A DNA stretch of 64,000 nt, from NCBI GenBank assembly GCA_013349405.1, contig DUZS01000012.1, forward strand, positions 1 through 64,000, written 5' to 3'. Under the pieces are notes generated by a model. That model saw only the letters and a program-made list of their open reading frames with translations, did no database searches and had not been told where the DNA came from. This DNA comes from Desulfuromonadales bacterium (lineage in GTDB: Bacteria > Desulfobacterota > Desulfuromonadia > Geobacterales > Pseudopelobacteraceae). Positions 35,880 through 44,426 of this stretch are shown here, one piece after another (the stretch's first letter is position 1; each line of letters opens with the position of its first letter). The translations under genes were made by a program, and so were the position numbers.

Positions 35880-36068
35880 GGAGATCAAAAAATATTTCAA
35901 CAAAACGCTTTGGTAATGAAAGACATGACGAGACACCTGCCATATATTCCGTTCGACAGTCCGGATGACTCAGTGGGGCGGCTTGCATGGTGCAAACGGG
36001 TAAATGGAATGAATCTGGAATGCCTTGGCGAAGCTCGCTTCGATGAGAGAATACAATTACTGACTTGA
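35880..36068 (+). pseudogene. C-terminal remnant of an XRE-type protein (copy 2)
   Basis: Identical to the fragment at 26230 (YIPFDSPDDSVGRLAW and following). That the decayed fragment is duplicated unchanged shows that the decay came before the duplication. Confidence 0.55.
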
Positions 36069-36101
36069 TACCTCGTAGCTTGCTGAGTGGTAGTATATTA
36101 G

Positions 36102-36338
36102 CTACGCTGTTTTCCTATCCAGACTCCGGATCTGAATCGCCTCAGCGATGTGCTGCTCATGAATCGTCGCACTGCCTTCAAGATCGGCAATGGTGCGGGC
36201 TACCTTCAGGATGCGGGTATATGTGCGGGCGGAGAAACCAAGGCGGTCGGTGACAAGCTCCAGCATGCGGTTGCCACTTGCGTCCAGTTCGCAGTACTTT
36301 TTGATAAAACGTGGCGTCATCAGGGAGTTGCACTGTTT
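36102..36338 (-). pseudogene. Extra comM 3' end (copy 2)
   Basis: Identical to 26452-26688. It lies 0.7 kb beyond the intact comM's own 3' end, on the same strand, with mntA/hepT between. It differs from the comM end mostly at silent positions, so it appears to derive from another functional comM gene rather than from local decay. Confidence 0.8.
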
Positions 36339-36369
36339 TTGGCTATCCGCCAGTTTATATTTTCTGAAC

Positions 36370-36680
36370 CTAATCCAGCAAAAAAGGAACATCATCAACT
36401 ACTGACTGCCAGACGGTTGACAGGTCAACACCAAAATATTGATGGATCAATTTGTCACGGAAACCGGCGAGATCCTTCCACGGCAAGCCGGAGTGACTTT
36501 CCCGAAAACGAGCCGAAAGATTCTTGGTTGCCTCGCCGACAATTTCGAACTGCCGTATGACAGCGTCCTGTACCAAGCGGTTCGCCCTAAAGCTTCATCA
36601 TCCATGCCAATGGTGTATGTGGTTATCTGCTCCAGAGCATCCACAATAAGCGCAAGATAAACCTGATCGTCTCGAATCAT
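36370..36680 (-). pseudogene. hepT: HepT-like HEPN toxin with a frameshift (copy 2)
   Basis: Identical to 26720-27030, including the single-base break (near 36580-36584) and the intact RDKLIHQY nuclease motif in the downstream frame. If not rescued by frameshifting, neither copy makes full-length toxin. Confidence 0.75.
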
Positions 36681-36964
36681 GATGAAATTACCTTGAGTTC
36701 TTTCCTTATACGGTCAATCAGATGGGGGCTGACCGCCTGCTCAGTCAGCAAGTCAATCTTAACCCCCAGCAGTTCTGAAAGTTCCCGTTCTATTCGAATG
36801 ACACCGAGGAGACTTTTCTGCTCTTTGAACCAGACCATAAGATCCAGGTCGCTGTTGGGACTGGCTTCATTTCGGGCATAAGAACCAAAAACACAAATTT
36901 TTTCCGCGCCGTGTTGGCGCATAAAACTAATTATCTTGTCGTCGAACCTGGTGACCTGTGCCAT
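36677..36964 (-). CDS. mntA: MntA-like nucleotidyltransferase antitoxin (copy 2)
   Basis: Identical to the 95-residue protein at 27027, with GS and DLD active-site residues in place. Here it follows the intact comM on the same strand (51 bases after its stop) and could be read through from it. Confidence 0.85.
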   Translation of the reverse strand: MAQVTRFDDKIISFMRQHGAEKICVFGSYARNEASPNSDLDLMVWFKEQKSLLGVIRIERELSELLGVKIDLLTEQAVSPHLIDRIRKELKVISS

Positions 36965-37014
36965 GAATAACCCTTTCTCAAACACCTACTCTTTTTTGTT
37001 CTCAGCATCAATTA

Positions 37015-38550
37015 TTACGCCGTTTTTCTATCCAAACTCCGGTACTGAATCGCCTCAGCAATATGCTGCTCATGAATCGTCGCACTGCCATCAAGATCGG
37101 CAATGGTACGGGCTACCTTGAGGATACGGGTGTAGGTGCGGGCGGAGAAACCGAGGCGGTCGGTCACCAGTTCCAGCATACGGTTGCCGCTGGCGTCCAG
37201 TTCACAGTATTTCTTTATGAAGCGCGGAGTCATCTGGGCATTGCAGTGGATTTTGGTTCCTTTGTAACGTTCCAGCTGGATTTCTCGCGAATGCTCAACG
37301 CGTTTGGCGATTGCTGCCGAGCTTTCCGCTTCGCCCCGGTCGGCCAGATCACGATATTTGACAGCGGGCACTTCGATATGGATATCGATACGATCCAGCA
37401 GCGGGCCGGAGATACGGGAACGGTAGCGGTGAATGGCAACCGGAGTGCAGGTGCAGGGGTGAGTCGGATCGGATAAATATCCGCAGGGGCAGGGATTCAT
37501 TGCGGCGACAAGCATGACCCGTGCCGGATAGGTGAGCGAGAGCAGCGAGCGGGAGATCGTGACTTTACCGTCTTCAAGCGGCTGCCGCAGCACTTCAAGA
37601 ACATTTTTCTTAAACTCGGGAAGCTCGTCGAGGAAAAGTACGCCGTTGTGGGCAAGCGAAACCTCCCCCGGCTTTGGGGTTGTGCCGCCGCCGATCAGGC
37701 CAACGTCAGAAATCGTGTGATGCGGAGAACGAAACGGTCTGACCGCCATCAGCGCCCGTTCTTTTTCGAGCATACCGCTGACACTAAATATTTTAGTTGT
37801 CTCTATTGCTTCGTCAAAAGACATGCGCGGCAGAATTGTCGGGATGCGGCGGGCGATCATTGTTTTTCCGGATCCCGGAGGGCCAATCATTAGAATATTA
37901 TGACTTCCGCTCGCGGCAATTTCCAGCGCGCGCTTGGCGTGTTCCTGCCCTTTTACTTCGCTGAAATCCTCACCGTATTCGCAGCCGCTGGCGAATAGCG
38001 CCTGAAGGTCAACTCGACTCGGTTCGATGATCTCGCGGCCACTTAAAAACTCGACAACCTGGGCAAGAGTGGTGGCGCCGATGACATCAATTCCCGTGAC
38101 GACAGCCGCTTCGGGGGCGTTTTCCGCCGGAAGGATCAGCCCGACCAGGCCGGCGCGCTTGGCGGCAACGGCCATCGACAGCGCACCCCGAATCGGCTTC
38201 AAACCGCCATCCAGAGAGAGTTCGCCCAAGAGAATATAGTCGTGAAGCTTTGGCCCCTTAATTACCCCGGTAGCGGCCAGAATACCAATCGAAATCGGCA
38301 GATCGTAGGCAGCCCCCTCTTTTTTGATATCAGCAGGTGCCAGGTTGGCGGTAATACGCCGGGCCGGGAAATCGTATCCGGAGTTCTTCAGCGCCGCTTT
38401 GACCCGGTCTTTGCTCTCCTTAACTGCTCCATCAGGAAGTCCGACTGTAGCAAAGGCAGGAAGCCCGGGGGCGAGGTCAACCTCGACATCAACCAGAATG
38501 GCATCAATCCCGATCAGGGCGCTGCTGAAAACTTTTGCGAGCACAATCAA
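37015..38550 (-). CDS. comM: ComM/YifB-family Mg-chelatase-like AAA+ protein
   Basis: The 511-residue product has the YifB layout: an N-terminal ChlI-like domain (to about residue 190), Walker A GPPGSGKT (223-230), Walker [13 protein letters not shown] (302-313), [12 protein letters not shown] near 355 and the C-terminal Mg-chelatase domain ending in SLDRKTA. ComM is a hexameric helicase that promotes branch migration when incoming DNA is integrated in natural transformation. comM is also a known insertion target for genomic islands in other bacteria. It follows pgeF. Its last 160 codons lie inside the large repeat. Confidence 0.93.
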   Translation of the reverse strand: MIVLAKVFSSALIGIDAILVDVEVDLAPGLPAFATVGLPDGAVKESKDRVKAALKNSGYDFPARRITANLAPADIKKEGAAYDLPISIGILAATGVIKGPKLHDYILLGELSLDGGLKPIRGALSMAVAAKRAGLVGLILPAENAPEAAVVTGIDVIGATTLAQVVEFLSGREIIEPSRVDLQALFASGCEYGEDFSEVKGQEHAKRALEIAASGSHNILMIGPPGSGKTMIARRIPTILPRMSFDEAIETTKIFSVSGMLEKERALMAVRPFRSPHHTISDVGLIGGGTTPKPGEVSLAHNGVLFLDELPEFKKNVLEVLRQPLEDGKVTISRSLLSLTYPARVMLVAAMNPCPCGYLSDPTHPCTCTPVAIHRYRSRISGPLLDRIDIHIEVPAVKYRDLADRGEAESSAAIAKRVEHSREIQLERYKGTKIHCNAQMTPRFIKKYCELDASGNRMLELVTDRLGFSARTYTRILKVARTIADLDGSATIHEQHIAEAIQYRSLDRKTA

Positions 38551-38560
38551 CCTCCAATGT

Positions 38561-38625
38561 TGAATTTTGAATTGTGGATTTTGAATTGAAATAATTCAGC
38601 ATTCAAAATCTAATATTCAAAATTG
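38561..38625. repeat. AT-rich inverted repeat between pgeF and comM
   Basis: The left arm at 38561-38588 (TTTTGAATT units) pairs imperfectly with the right arm at 38600-38625 (AATATTCAAAATTG). The element fills the 77 bases between pgeF and comM. It may be an mRNA stem or a small dispersed repeat; it is not a normal GC-rich terminator. Confidence 0.6.
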
Positions 38626-38627
38626 TC

Positions 38628-39425
38628 TTACGCCTTCAACATGATAAACCCCATCTGCCGCCCCGAGTCGTCTTTGTCGCGGCGATAGGAGAAAAACTGC
38701 TCACTGTGGCAGCAGACGCACTGGTCGGAGACCTGAATCGAATCAGCTGAAACTCCGGCGAGTACCAGCAGTTCCCGGTTGGCGATAGTTAGATCGAGCT
38801 GCCACGAGCCGGGGCTCTTTAATTCAGCACAGACATCCCACTCTATGCCACCGTGCAGGAACGCCTTCCTGACCGGTTCGTCTACTTCGTAACAGCATTT
38901 CTGGATGCACGGGCCGATTGCTGCCTGGACATTCGCCGGATTACAGCCGAATTCGGATTTCATTCCGGCCACAGTTTTGGCAACGAGGCCGGCAGCGGTG
39001 CCCTTCCAGCCGGCATGAACAACAGCAACAACTTTTTTCTCCGGATCACACAGCACGATCGGCACGCAGTCTGCCACGCAGACGCCGATCATGACGTTCG
39101 GCTGATTCGTAATGACGGCATCGCCCTCAACAGATAGAAAATGGCTGTAATCTTCATTTGGCTCGTTAATGACCAGAATGTCACAGCCGTGCACCTGCCG
39201 AGGTGCGACAAGCGCTTCCTGGTTGATCCCGAAAGCACGGGTAAGGAGACTGCGATTGCCTTCGACGGTAGGCTGCTGATCCTGAGTGTTCATACCCAGG
39301 TTAAGGGAGTTATAGGGGGGACGTGAAACGCCTTCATGGCGGGTGGTGAAGCCTTGTACTGAACATGGTGCCCCGGAAAATCCTACGTCAACGTACTGAA
39401 TTCGATCGATACGCTTCATCTGCAT
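38628..39425 (-). CDS. pgeF: Peptidoglycan editing factor / multicopper-polyphenol oxidase family (YfiH)
   Basis: The 265-residue product has the YfiH/PgeF metal-site motifs: RQVHGCDI (His), VCVADCVPIVLCD (Cys) and VVAVVHAGWKGTAAGL (His). Members remove wrongly inserted L-Ser from peptidoglycan precursors, and some show purine nucleoside activity. Length is normal. It is upstream of comM on the same strand. The start at 39425 has a weak GGGG site; MKRID two codons later is possible. Confidence 0.9.
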   Translation of the reverse strand: MQMKRIDRIQYVDVGFSGAPCSVQGFTTRHEGVSRPPYNSLNLGMNTQDQQPTVEGNRSLLTRAFGINQEALVAPRQVHGCDILVINEPNEDYSHFLSVEGDAVITNQPNVMIGVCVADCVPIVLCDPEKKVVAVVHAGWKGTAAGLVAKTVAGMKSEFGCNPANVQAAIGPCIQKCCYEVDEPVRKAFLHGGIEWDVCAELKSPGSWQLDLTIANRELLVLAGVSADSIQVSDQCVCCHSEQFFSYRRDKDDSGRQMGFIMLKA

Positions 39426-39463
39426 GATGGATACCCCAATTTTTTTTTGCCTTCTGAGACGAT

Positions 39464-40072
39464 TTAGGCTTTACTATCACGCTTACGCAGTCGCCAGACA
39501 TAGATTGCCACCAAAGCGGCACAGAACAGGACGACCCAGAGCAGTGCTTTATGCGAATATTGTATGATCAACTGCTGATTTTCGCCGATGGCATAACCTA
39601 TCAGTGTCAGGATGGTACACCAGATACCGGCACCGAGCAGAGTATACAAGGTAAACTTGACATGGTTCATTCCGGCCACACCGGCCGGAATTGAAATTAA
39701 GTGGCGGATCACCGGGAGAAGTCGTCCGATAAAAGTGGAGATTTCACCATGCTTGAGAAAAAAGTGCTCGACCCGGATAAATTTATCGGGCGGAATCAGT
39801 ACATACTTGCCATATTTAAGGATCAGCGGGCGGCCCAGGTAGTGAGACACAAAATAATTGGCATATGCTCCGATGAGGCTGCCGACGGTTCCGCAGAGAA
39901 TGACAAGCGCCATGTTCATTTTGCCCTGATGGACAAGATAGCCGGCCGGCGGCATTACCAACTCGCTCGGTACCGGAATGATGGAGCTTTCCATGGCCAT
40001 CAGCAGCAGTATGCCGGGGTAGCCCATGGCTCCTATCGTGTTCAGCAGCCATTGTATGAGTGTGTGTATCAT
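39464..40072 (-). CDS. DedA-family membrane protein
   Basis: The 202-residue product has the DedA/SNARE-associated (VTT) domain: ESSIIPVPSELVMPPAGYL near residue 30, GAYANYFVSHYLGRP near 70, and the signature FIGRLLPVIRHLISIPAGVAGM near 118-139. DedA proteins are inner-membrane lipid transporters or scramblases linked to membrane homeostasis. Start chosen at MIHTLIQ because AAGGGAG lies six bases upstream; a longer frame begins at 40087. It is divergent from the small lipoprotein gene at 40139. Confidence 0.9.
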   Translation of the reverse strand: MIHTLIQWLLNTIGAMGYPGILLLMAMESSIIPVPSELVMPPAGYLVHQGKMNMALVILCGTVGSLIGAYANYFVSHYLGRPLILKYGKYVLIPPDKFIRVEHFFLKHGEISTFIGRLLPVIRHLISIPAGVAGMNHVKFTLYTLLGAGIWCTILTLIGYAIGENQQLIIQYSHKALLWVVLFCAALVAIYVWRLRKRDSKA

Positions 40073-40138
40073 GAGTACTCCCTTCAAATATAAGACTGTC
40101 TCTTATATCATATTCGTACAGAGTAAAAAGGAGAAAAA

Positions 40139-40558
40139 ATGATCCGATGGCTGACACATGGAATGGTGGTGCTTTCTTGCCTGGTGTTGACCGCCTGTGC
40201 AGCAGCAACCGAGGCCAATTTGAGTGAGGAGTTTGATAAGAGTGTTAAATCCTATAACCGCATGCTGCGCTGGCATGAAATTGAACATGCCGGCATGACC
40301 TACATTGATCCGGAATTGCGGAATCAGTACCTGAAACAGGCCGAGTCCCTTAAAAAGCGGGGTCTTGCTTTTGCCGATTTTCGTATTGTCACCTCCACAT
40401 GTCTTCCGGAAAATAAATCCGGTGACGTGATTGCCGAGTTTGACTATTACATGATGCCGTCCAGCAAAATCAAAACGGTTTCCTATCGACAGGAGTGGGT
40501 TTACCAGGAGAGCAGCAGGGGTTGGATACTGAAAACCGTACTGCCGGTTTTTGAGTAG
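40139..40558 (+). CDS. Small secreted lipoprotein, function unknown
   Basis: The 139-residue product has a lipoprotein signal ([13 protein letters not shown], Cys near residue 20). A compact domain follows, with [25 protein letters not shown] and a C-terminal pattern [15 protein letters not shown] that resembles a lone NTF2-like or DUF4440-like sheet. AAAAGGAG precedes the ATG. It lies 17 bases before xerC and may share its transcript. No specific role can be stated. Confidence 0.75.
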   Translation: MIRWLTHGMVVLSCLVLTACAAATEANLSEEFDKSVKSYNRMLRWHEIEHAGMTYIDPELRNQYLKQAESLKKRGLAFADFRIVTSTCLPENKSGDVIAEFDYYMMPSSKIKTVSYRQEWVYQESSRGWILKTVLPVFE

Positions 40559-40575
40559 CGCCGAGAGGTTCAGGC

Positions 40576-41481
40576 ATGTCACTGTTAGCAGAGCAGATTC
40601 AGCAGTTCACACTCTACCTCCAAACCGAGCGAGCCGTCTCTCCACATACTTTGGCAGCCTATGGCAGCGATCTGGCACAGCTGTTGAATTTTGCTGAGGC
40701 AGAGAAGGGGGAAAGGGTCTCTGCGGACGACGTCAGCCACCTGCTCCTCAGGCGCTATCTGGCGGGCCTGGCAAAGGATACCAAAAAAAGTTCCATTGGT
40801 CGCAAGCTGGCTGCCATCCGCTCGTTTTTCCGCTTTCTGGTACGCCGTGGCATACTGGCCCGGAATCCCGCCGAATTGATAGCGACTCCCAAAAAAGAAC
40901 AGCGCCTCCCCTTTCATCTCGATATTGACCAGACCACGACACTGATGGAGGCACCGGGCGGAGAGCAGAAGTACGCACTGCGAGACCGGGCTTTGTTAGA
41001 GTTGCTCTACTCAAGCGGTCTCCGGGTTTCCGAGTTAACCGGCCTCAATATCGGTGAGCTTGATCTGGCGTCCGGCATGGTCAGGGTGACCGGCAAGGGG
41101 GGGAAGGAACGCATCGTTCCGGTAGGCAGCAGAGCTCTGGAGGCGGTGCGGGCGTATCTTGACCACCGGGGAGGCGACCCGGTCTGCCCGGCACTTTTTC
41201 TCAACACGAGAGGAGAACGGATTAACCGGCGCAGCGTGGCACGGGTCGTCGATACTCATGTCATGCGGATTGCTGCATTCAAAAGAATCTCGCCACATAC
41301 GCTCAGGCACACGTTCGCCACCCACATGCTGGAAGGGGGCGCGGATCTGCGTGCCATACAGGAGCTGCTTGGTCATGCGTCTCTCTCCACTACACAGAAA
41401 TACACCCATGTCAGCATTGATCGTTTGATGGAGGTCTACGATAAATCCCATCCCAAGGCTCATACAAAAAGCGGGGAATGA
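40576..41481 (+). CDS. xerC: Tyrosine recombinase XerC
   Basis: The 301-residue product has the N-terminal SAM-like domain and the full catalytic set: Arg150 (SGLRVSEL), Lys174 (TGKGGKER), His241 and Arg244 ([12 protein letters not shown]), His267 (LGHASLS) and Tyr276 (TQKYTH). Length and motifs are those of XerC/XerD, which resolve chromosome dimers at dif. The position, away from any phage genes, supports the housekeeping role. XerC versus XerD is assigned by overall resemblance. The stop lies in the left arm of the following hairpin. Confidence 0.9.
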   Translation: MSLLAEQIQQFTLYLQTERAVSPHTLAAYGSDLAQLLNFAEAEKGERVSADDVSHLLLRRYLAGLAKDTKKSSIGRKLAAIRSFFRFLVRRGILARNPAELIATPKKEQRLPFHLDIDQTTTLMEAPGGEQKYALRDRALLELLYSSGLRVSELTGLNIGELDLASGMVRVTGKGGKERIVPVGSRALEAVRAYLDHRGGDPVCPALFLNTRGERINRRSVARVVDTHVMRIAAFKRISPHTLRHTFATHMLEGGADLRAIQELLGHASLSTTQKYTHVSIDRLMEVYDKSHPKAHTKSGE

Positions 41482-41499
41482 GTCGCCTCATTCCCCGCT
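41470..41499. terminator. Bidirectional terminator between xerC and the CoA-transferase
   Basis: AGCGGGGAATGAG (41470-41482) pairs perfectly with CTCATTCCCCGCT (41487-41499) around a TCGC loop. On the minus strand TTTTTG follows, so it mainly ends the CoA-transferase transcript. Confidence 0.88.
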
Positions 41500-41525
41500 C
41501 CCGCCGTTAATGTAAATTTCCAGCC

Positions 41526-43124
41526 TTAATCTTCGCAGAGGTCAACTTTTACGTCCCAGTTTTTCAGTTTCATAGTGCCGTTCCTCTCAAGGTTGAGATG
41601 CATTTTGAAGGCACGATCCCACAGCTGAGGCTCATGACCGACCTTACGTTTAAGGCAGTCAGCTTCAGCAATATTAAGATATTCGGTCAGCTGATCCTTA
41701 TATTCAGGATGGGCACATTTCTCAATGATTCGACGCGCACGGTCTTTCGGTGCCAGGCCGCGAAGGTCAGCGAGACCCTGCTCGGTTATTACGCAGTCGA
41801 GGTCGTGCTCGGTATGGTCGATATGGGAACAGTGCGGAACAACACAGGAGATGCCGTTCGGGTCGGTCTTTGAGGGACGTGACGACGGAGTGTGCATCAT
41901 CTTCAGAAAACCGTTGCGGAGGAAGTCTCCAGAACCGCCGAGGCCATTGATCATGCGGGTACCGCCGACCAGAGTGGAGTTGGCGTGTGCGTAAATATCA
42001 ATTTCAACAGGGGTGTTCATGGCGATACAACCCAGACGACGAATCGGCTCCGGTGCATTGGAGACGGAAAGCGGACGAAGGGTTATTTTATCGAAGTATT
42101 TGTCCATGTTATCGAAAAATTTTGGAAAGCCGGGTGAGGCAGAAAGAGACAATGAGCAGGATGAAGCGCAGTCAAGCTTGCCCGAATCGAAAAGGTCGAG
42201 CATGGTGTCCTGCAGAACTTCAGTGTACACAGAAAGATTGGAGAACGGCCCTTTGGCCAAACCACCAATAACGGCATTGGCAATAGAACCAACTCCAGAC
42301 TGAATCGGCAGCAGGTTTTTCGGCAACCGGCCGGCTTTTACTTCCTGGGTAAAAAATTCTATGACATGGCCGGCAATCGCTTCGGACGTATCGTCCTGCT
42401 CAGCAAAGGCTCGACCCTGATCACGGAGTTTTGATTCGACGACGGCAATAATTTTACTCGGATCACACGCGATAGAGGTGGAGCCGATGCGGGAATTAGC
42501 TTTGGTTATGTTGAAAACCTGGCGGTTTGGTGGAGTCAGCGGGGTAAACAGGTCGTGGATACCCTCAAATGAAGGTTGTCCGGTATTGACCTCAACGATG
42601 ATCCGGTCACATATCATCAGAATCTCAGGAATAACGCCACAGGAGGAGGTTGGCACCAGACTGCCGTCTTCCTTGATCGCGGAAACCTCGATGATGGCAA
42701 GATCCAGTTTGCCGCTTGCGGAATCCTTGGTGTAGAAGCCGTAGCCGAGATCCTGGGCAAACAGGGAGAGGTGTTTGTCACCCATACGAATACGGCCTGC
42801 GTTGATGCCGGCAGCGATGTTCTTGCCGGTCTGGTATGGCCAGCGGCGGTCGATCATGTCGTTAACGGCCCAACGGTCCTCAGTTTCGGCGCCGACGGAA
42901 GCTCCAATAAAAAGATTGAACTTGAGTTTGCCCTGCAAGTTATTCTTTTCAACATGTTCTGCAAGTGCGATAGGTACAACCTTGGGGTATCCGGCCGGGG
43001 TAAAGCCTGACCAGCCCAGATTCATGCCGTCTTTAAAGAACGGGATGGTCTGCTCGGCGGTCATTACCTTGCTCATAAGGGATTTACACTGTACGCGGTC
43101 TTGAAGAGTTCCGTAATCTGACAT
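41526..43124 (-). CDS. Acetyl-CoA hydrolase/transferase family, likely succinyl:acetate CoA-transferase
   Basis: The 532-residue product belongs to the class that includes succinyl:acetate CoA-transferase. Characteristic are LPIQSGVGSIANAVIGGL near residue 270, SVYTEVLQDTMLDLF near 300 (the Glu is the CoA-ester-forming residue of the family), NTPVEIDIYAHANSTLVGGTRMINGLGGSGDF near 390-420 and DLRGLAPKDRA near 475. In acetate-oxidising Geobacter such an enzyme activates acetate with succinyl-CoA, closing the TCA cycle. It is monocistronic, with a long upstream region holding several small palindromes. Hydrolase activity cannot be excluded from sequence. Confidence 0.9.
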   Translation of the reverse strand: MSDYGTLQDRVQCKSLMSKVMTAEQTIPFFKDGMNLGWSGFTPAGYPKVVPIALAEHVEKNNLQGKLKFNLFIGASVGAETEDRWAVNDMIDRRWPYQTGKNIAAGINAGRIRMGDKHLSLFAQDLGYGFYTKDSASGKLDLAIIEVSAIKEDGSLVPTSSCGVIPEILMICDRIIVEVNTGQPSFEGIHDLFTPLTPPNRQVFNITKANSRIGSTSIACDPSKIIAVVESKLRDQGRAFAEQDDTSEAIAGHVIEFFTQEVKAGRLPKNLLPIQSGVGSIANAVIGGLAKGPFSNLSVYTEVLQDTMLDLFDSGKLDCASSCSLSLSASPGFPKFFDNMDKYFDKITLRPLSVSNAPEPIRRLGCIAMNTPVEIDIYAHANSTLVGGTRMINGLGGSGDFLRNGFLKMMHTPSSRPSKTDPNGISCVVPHCSHIDHTEHDLDCVITEQGLADLRGLAPKDRARRIIEKCAHPEYKDQLTEYLNIAEADCLKRKVGHEPQLWDRAFKMHLNLERNGTMKLKNWDVKVDLCED

Positions 43125-43157
43125 CTACTACCTCCTGTTTGTTTTTGTGTTTACAGA

Positions 43158-43212
43158 CACATGGTATGTGCTGGTAAAATCTTAAAAAATACATTTAAGT
43201 CATGATATATCA
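43158..43212. promoter_or_regulatory. Palindrome cluster upstream of the CoA-transferase
   Basis: Three small inverted repeats lie within 55 bases before the gene: CACAT-GGT-ATGTG (43158), CTTAAA-N7-TTTAAG (43181) and TGATATATCA (43203). They are candidate regulator sites for a central carbon gene; no known regulator's consensus is matched. Confidence 0.35.
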
Positions 43213-43320
43213 AACAATAACATATCGTTACGTGTTTTTGTGACGCAGAGGCGAAAGTAAAACCGGATTTTACGCATACGACCATGTTTCGTCAAGCTAA
43301 AAAGTGTATACACAATTTCG

Positions 43321-43611
43321 TCAGTTTTCGTAATCAACGGCTACGATAGCTGAACAGAATGCCTTCATGTGCGGGACGACCTCTCCGGCATGGTACGGAT
43401 GAACCTGATAGGCCTGCAGATCCTGGAGTGAATCAAAGCGGGTCGTGAGTGCAATATCGTACGAACGCTCCGACCGGACAACATCGACACCGACTTCGAG
43501 GTGGCGGAGCAGGTCAATTTTGCCGTCCATGCTGAGCAGCTTGTTTTTTGTGGCCTCGATATGTTCCATAGTTGGCTCAGCCAGTTTGAATAAGACAATA
43601 TGTGTGATCAT
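43321..43611 (-). CDS. Dabb-family (stress-responsive alpha/beta-barrel) protein
   Basis: The 96-residue product matches the Dabb domain: ITHIVLFKLAEPT at the start, SERSYDIALTTRFDSLQDLQAYQVHPYH in the middle. These small dimeric ferredoxin-fold proteins have varied or unknown roles. The start at MITHIV has an AGAGG site; an in-frame start at 43668 adds 19 unlikely residues. Confidence 0.87.
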   Translation of the reverse strand: MITHIVLFKLAEPTMEHIEATKNKLLSMDGKIDLLRHLEVGVDVVRSERSYDIALTTRFDSLQDLQAYQVHPYHAGEVVPHMKAFCSAIVAVDYEN

Positions 43612-43715
43612 GGTAATACCTCTCATTGCAGGAATTTGCGTAACATATTCGTTTGTATACAGTGCCATAAAGAGGCTGTCAATGGGTGGTCGTTTTATGC
43701 AGGAAACTTCTGTCT

Positions 43716-44423
43716 TTACAGTGGAGGAGGCAGTCGCCGCAAAAAAACCACATAGGCACCGCTGCCGCCCATTTCACGGGGAGCGGGAGCAAATTCAAGC
43801 ACTGTTGCCCGCCCTGCATCGCGCAGCCACGAAGCTACGGCTTGTTGAAGCACCGGTTCTTCAGGAGAATGATTGCCTTTACCGGTAATCACCAGGACCG
43901 CTTTCTGGGACTTTTTCTGTGCGGAGAGCAAAAACCCCGGTAACGCTGCCAGAGCCTCCTCTCGAGTCAGGCCGTGGAGGTCCAGTTGGTGGTTGACGGA
44001 GACAACGCCTCGTTTCACCTGCCGCAGACGATTTCCCGCCAGTGGCTGTAACTCGCCGTCGTCAAGGGCAGAATCAGTAAATGTGGTGTCCAGCTTCAGT
44101 CTGCCGATTTCCTCCAGGAAAGCACTCTTTTCAATAACAGGAAGTTCTTCTCCTTTTTTCAGTGCTGCTTGCTGTACAGGGAGAGAATTTTTCCGAACCG
44201 CATTTATAGGGGAGGCTTGGAAGGGCTGCACATCACTGACCGCCTGAAGGAAAAGGTCGAGCCCCTCTTCAGGCGACTCCGTTTTTTGGGGGGGCAGAGG
44301 GTGAAGCGGTTGAGCGGGAACCACTTCAGAAACGGCAACCCCGACCCCTTTCAGAGCGCCAAACGGAGTAGTATGAAATTCTTTCGGTTTGGGTGGATGT
44401 TGCTGCCGTTGTTTTTTTGCCAC
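43716..44423 (-). CDS. Smr-domain protein
   Basis: The 235-residue product begins with a GTG (VAKKQRQQ) three bases after the OmpA-type gene, with AAGGA upstream. The first 150 residues are low in order and Pro-rich. The C-terminus is an Smr domain, with LDLHGLTREEALAALPGFL and VITGKGNHSPEEPVLQQAV (motifs LDxH and TGxGxHS). Smr domains nick or bind nucleic acids; stand-alone versions act on DNA or collided-ribosome mRNA. The usual 'TGRG' reads TGKG. Confidence 0.85.
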   Translation of the reverse strand: MAKKQRQQHPPKPKEFHTTPFGALKGVGVAVSEVVPAQPLHPLPPQKTESPEEGLDLFLQAVSDVQPFQASPINAVRKNSLPVQQAALKKGEELPVIEKSAFLEEIGRLKLDTTFTDSALDDGELQPLAGNRLRQVKRGVVSVNHQLDLHGLTREEALAALPGFLLSAQKKSQKAVLVITGKGNHSPEEPVLQQAVASWLRDAGRATVLEFAPAPREMGGSGAYVVFLRRLPPPL

Positions 44424-44426
44424 ACG

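Larger units (their letters stand above)
30713..37494. repeat. Large direct repeat, copy 2 (6782 bp)
   Basis: Second copy of 21063-27844. On its right it runs straight on into the 5' part of an intact comM, so this is probably the original locus. On its left it meets unrelated sequence at the tetR stop codon. The two copies and the unique 2868 bases between them make a unit with period 9650. Confidence 0.95.

Noticed and set aside
40576-41481. XerC-like recombinase as the integrase of a mobile element
   Set aside because: All features fit the housekeeping dimer-resolution enzyme, and its neighbours are core genes.
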